From positions 1 to 19,003 of the forward strand of contig CAZIPT010000038.1 of the NCBI GenBank assembly GCA_964541375.1: a stretch of DNA of 19,003 nucleotides, written 5' to 3'. The DNA comes from JBAXEO01 sp964541375. GTDB lineage: Bacteria; Actinomycetota; Coriobacteriia; Anaerosomatales; JAAXUF01. The translations under genes were made by a program, and so were the position numbers. This document shows positions 17,645-19,003 of the stretch, in pieces (the stretch's first letter is position 1; the number at the start of each line of letters is the position of its first letter). The notes beneath the pieces are model-generated. The model did not search any database, had not been told where the DNA came from, and was given only the letters and a program-made list of their open reading frames with translations.

Positions 17645-17650
17645 CTACAA
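17645..17650 (+). promoter_or_regulatory. Candidate -10 box of purL
   Basis: TACAAT differs from the TATAAT consensus at one base and lies 40 bases before the purL ATG, giving a short leader starting near 17657. No good -35 element is seen in the GC-rich sequence upstream. Confidence 0.4.
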
Positions 17651-17690
17651 TGACCACGACGCCCGCTTACTTCGCCGAGGAGACCTTCGC

Positions 17691-19003
17691 ATGCCCGAGT
17701 CCCTTGCTCCTGAACTCGCCCCCACGCTCGCCGTTGAACTCGGATTGAAGCTGGACGAGTACGAGAAGGTGGTCACCACCCTCGGAGACCGGATCCCCAG
17801 TCTGACCGAGCTCTACATGTACTCGCTCATGTGGAGCGAGCACTGCAGCTACAAGCACTCCCGCAAGGCTCTTCGCATGTTCCCCAACGATGGGCCCGCT
17901 GTGCTGCAGGGGCCGGGCGAGAACGCCGGCATCATCTCGGTCGGTGACGGCTGGGCGGTCGCGTTCAAGATGGAGTCGCACAACCACCCGAGCGCGATCG
18001 AGCCGTATCAGGGCGCGGCGACCGGCGTCGGCGGCATCATGCGCGACGTCTTCACGATGGGCGCCCGGCCGATTGCGTCGTGGAACTCACTGCGTTTCGG
18101 CACGCTGGACAAGCCGCGACAGCGCTACCTGTTCGAGGGTTCGGTCGCCGGCATCGGCGGCTATGGCAACTGCCTCGGCGTCCCCACGGTGGGCGGCGAG
18201 GTCTACTTCGAAGAAGCTTACGAGGGCAACTGCCTCATCAACGCGATGTCGCTCGGCGTCATGCGCGAGGACGAGATCATCCTCGCTGTGGCCGCGGGAC
18301 CAGGCAACCACGTGCTGCTCATCGGTTCGACGACCGGTCGCGATGGCATCGGCGGGGCCTCGACCCTGGCAAGCCAGGAGTTCGACGAGCGTGCCGAGGA
18401 CAAGCGTCCGGCCGTCCAGGTGGGCGACCCCTTCGAGGAGAAGCTGCTCATCGAGGCGTGCCTCGAGCTGCTCTCGGCTGACCTGCTCGTCGGACTCGGG
18501 GACTGCGGGGCGGCAGGCCTCACGAGCTGCATCAGCGAGATGGCGAGTCGCGGCGGGATGGGTGTCGACATCGACGTCGCCAAGATTCCGGCGCGTGAGG
18601 ACGCCATGAAACCGTTCGAGTTCATGGTCAGCGAGTCGCAGGAGCGAATGGTCGCTATCGTCACTCCCGAGAACCTCGCCGCCGCGCATGCTGTGTGCGA
18701 GAAGTGGGGCCTGCGCTCGACCGTCATCGGTAGCGTCACCGACACCGGCCGGTTCATCGTCCGCGAGGCCGAGACGGTCGTGGCCGACATGCCCGCGTCC
18801 ACGCTTGCGCACGATGCCCCAATCTACGACCCCGAGATGGAGCGCCCGACCTACCTCGATGCGGTGCAGGCCTTCGACCCGATGACCGAGCTTGAGCTGC
18901 CGACAGACCAGGTCCGTCTCGGCGAGGTACTGCTCGGCCTGCTCGCGAGCCCCAACATCTGCTCGCGCCGCTGGATCTGGGAGCAGTACGACCACCAGGT
19001 CAT
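17691..19003 (+). CDS. purL: Phosphoribosylformylglycinamidine synthase subunit PurL (3' end outside window)
   Basis: The frame is open from ATG 17691 to the window edge (437 codons). The product is the ATP-dependent synthetase subunit of FGAM synthase, which converts formylglycinamide ribotide to the amidine in cytoplasmic purine synthesis, using ammonia supplied by PurQ with PurS. Diagnostic motifs are WSEHCSYKHS (48-57), ENAGIISVGDGWAVAFKMES, HNHP (97-100), EPYQGAATGVGGIMRD, and GDPFEEKLLIEACLEL. The domain order and N-terminus are those of the small PurL form of about 740 residues, so roughly 60 per cent is visible. AGGAG at 17678-17682 lies 8 bases before the start. No PurQ or PurS gene is visible upstream, and the 114 bases before it hold a promoter-like TACAAT, so it probably begins its own transcript. 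Confidence 0.97.
   Translation, partial: MPESLAPELAPTLAVELGLKLDEYEKVVTTLGDRIPSLTELYMYSLMWSEHCSYKHSRKALRMFPNDGPAVLQGPGENAGIISVGDGWAVAFKMESHNHPSAIEPYQGAATGVGGIMRDVFTMGARPIASWNSLRFGTLDKPRQRYLFEGSVAGIGGYGNCLGVPTVGGEVYFEEAYEGNCLINAMSLGVMREDEIILAVAAGPGNHVLLIGSTTGRDGIGGASTLASQEFDERAEDKRPAVQVGDPFEEKLLIEACLELLSADLLVGLGDCGAAGLTSCISEMASRGGMGVDIDVAKIPAREDAMKPFEFMVSESQERMVAIVTPENLAAAHAVCEKWGLRSTVIGSVTDTGRFIVREAETVVADMPASTLAHDAPIYDPEMERPTYLDAVQAFDPMTELELPTDQVRLGEVLLGLLASPNICSRRWIWEQYDHQV

Overview
The window is dense, high-GC DNA with GTG and possible TTG starts, short or overlapping gene junctions and Shine-Dalgarno sites of the AGGAGG type. That fits a member of the Actinomycetota. The gene families (paired CeoB/CeoC-like RCK proteins, a KdpDE-like two-component system, secreted multidomain proteins) would suit a deep-branching lineage such as the environmental Coriobacteriia, but that placement is inference. 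No rRNA, tRNA, insertion sequence, CRISPR array or phage gene is visible.

Region 1 (1-9057, all on the + strand) is an ion-homeostasis block. It holds two copies of one three-gene unit: a P2-type cation-translocating ATPase followed by two small NAD-binding RCK (TrkA-N/TrkA-C) proteins of distinct A and B types. The first ATPase enters the window already truncated at the left edge. Between the two units sits a sensor kinase/response regulator pair related to KdpD/KdpE. No TrkH/KtrB channel and no KdpFABC pump is present, so the ATPases are the only visible candidate partners of the four RCK proteins and candidate targets of the two-component system. The two ATPases differ at residues that match cation ligands in Na,K-ATPase, so they may move different ions.

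Region 2 (9058-14428, + strand) is an extracytoplasmic block. It starts with a promoter carrying a palindromic operator-like site and a foldable leader. A very large secreted multicopper oxidase with two C-terminal fibronectin type III domains follows, then a strong hairpin, then a secreted protein with Ig-like and InlB-B-like repeats.

Region 3 (14495-17576) is a divergent pair of secreted carbohydrate-active proteins. On the minus strand is a protein that looks like an uncharacterised alpha-helical-toroid enzyme. On the plus strand is a GH88 unsaturated glucuronyl hydrolase with a discoidin-like C-terminal domain. The pairing suggests stepwise breakdown of a uronic-acid-containing polysaccharide outside the cytoplasm.

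Region 4 (17691 to the right edge) is the 5' two-thirds or so of purL, a housekeeping purine-synthesis gene cut off by the window end. No gene-free stretch exceeds 300 bases; the longest is 9058-9333.
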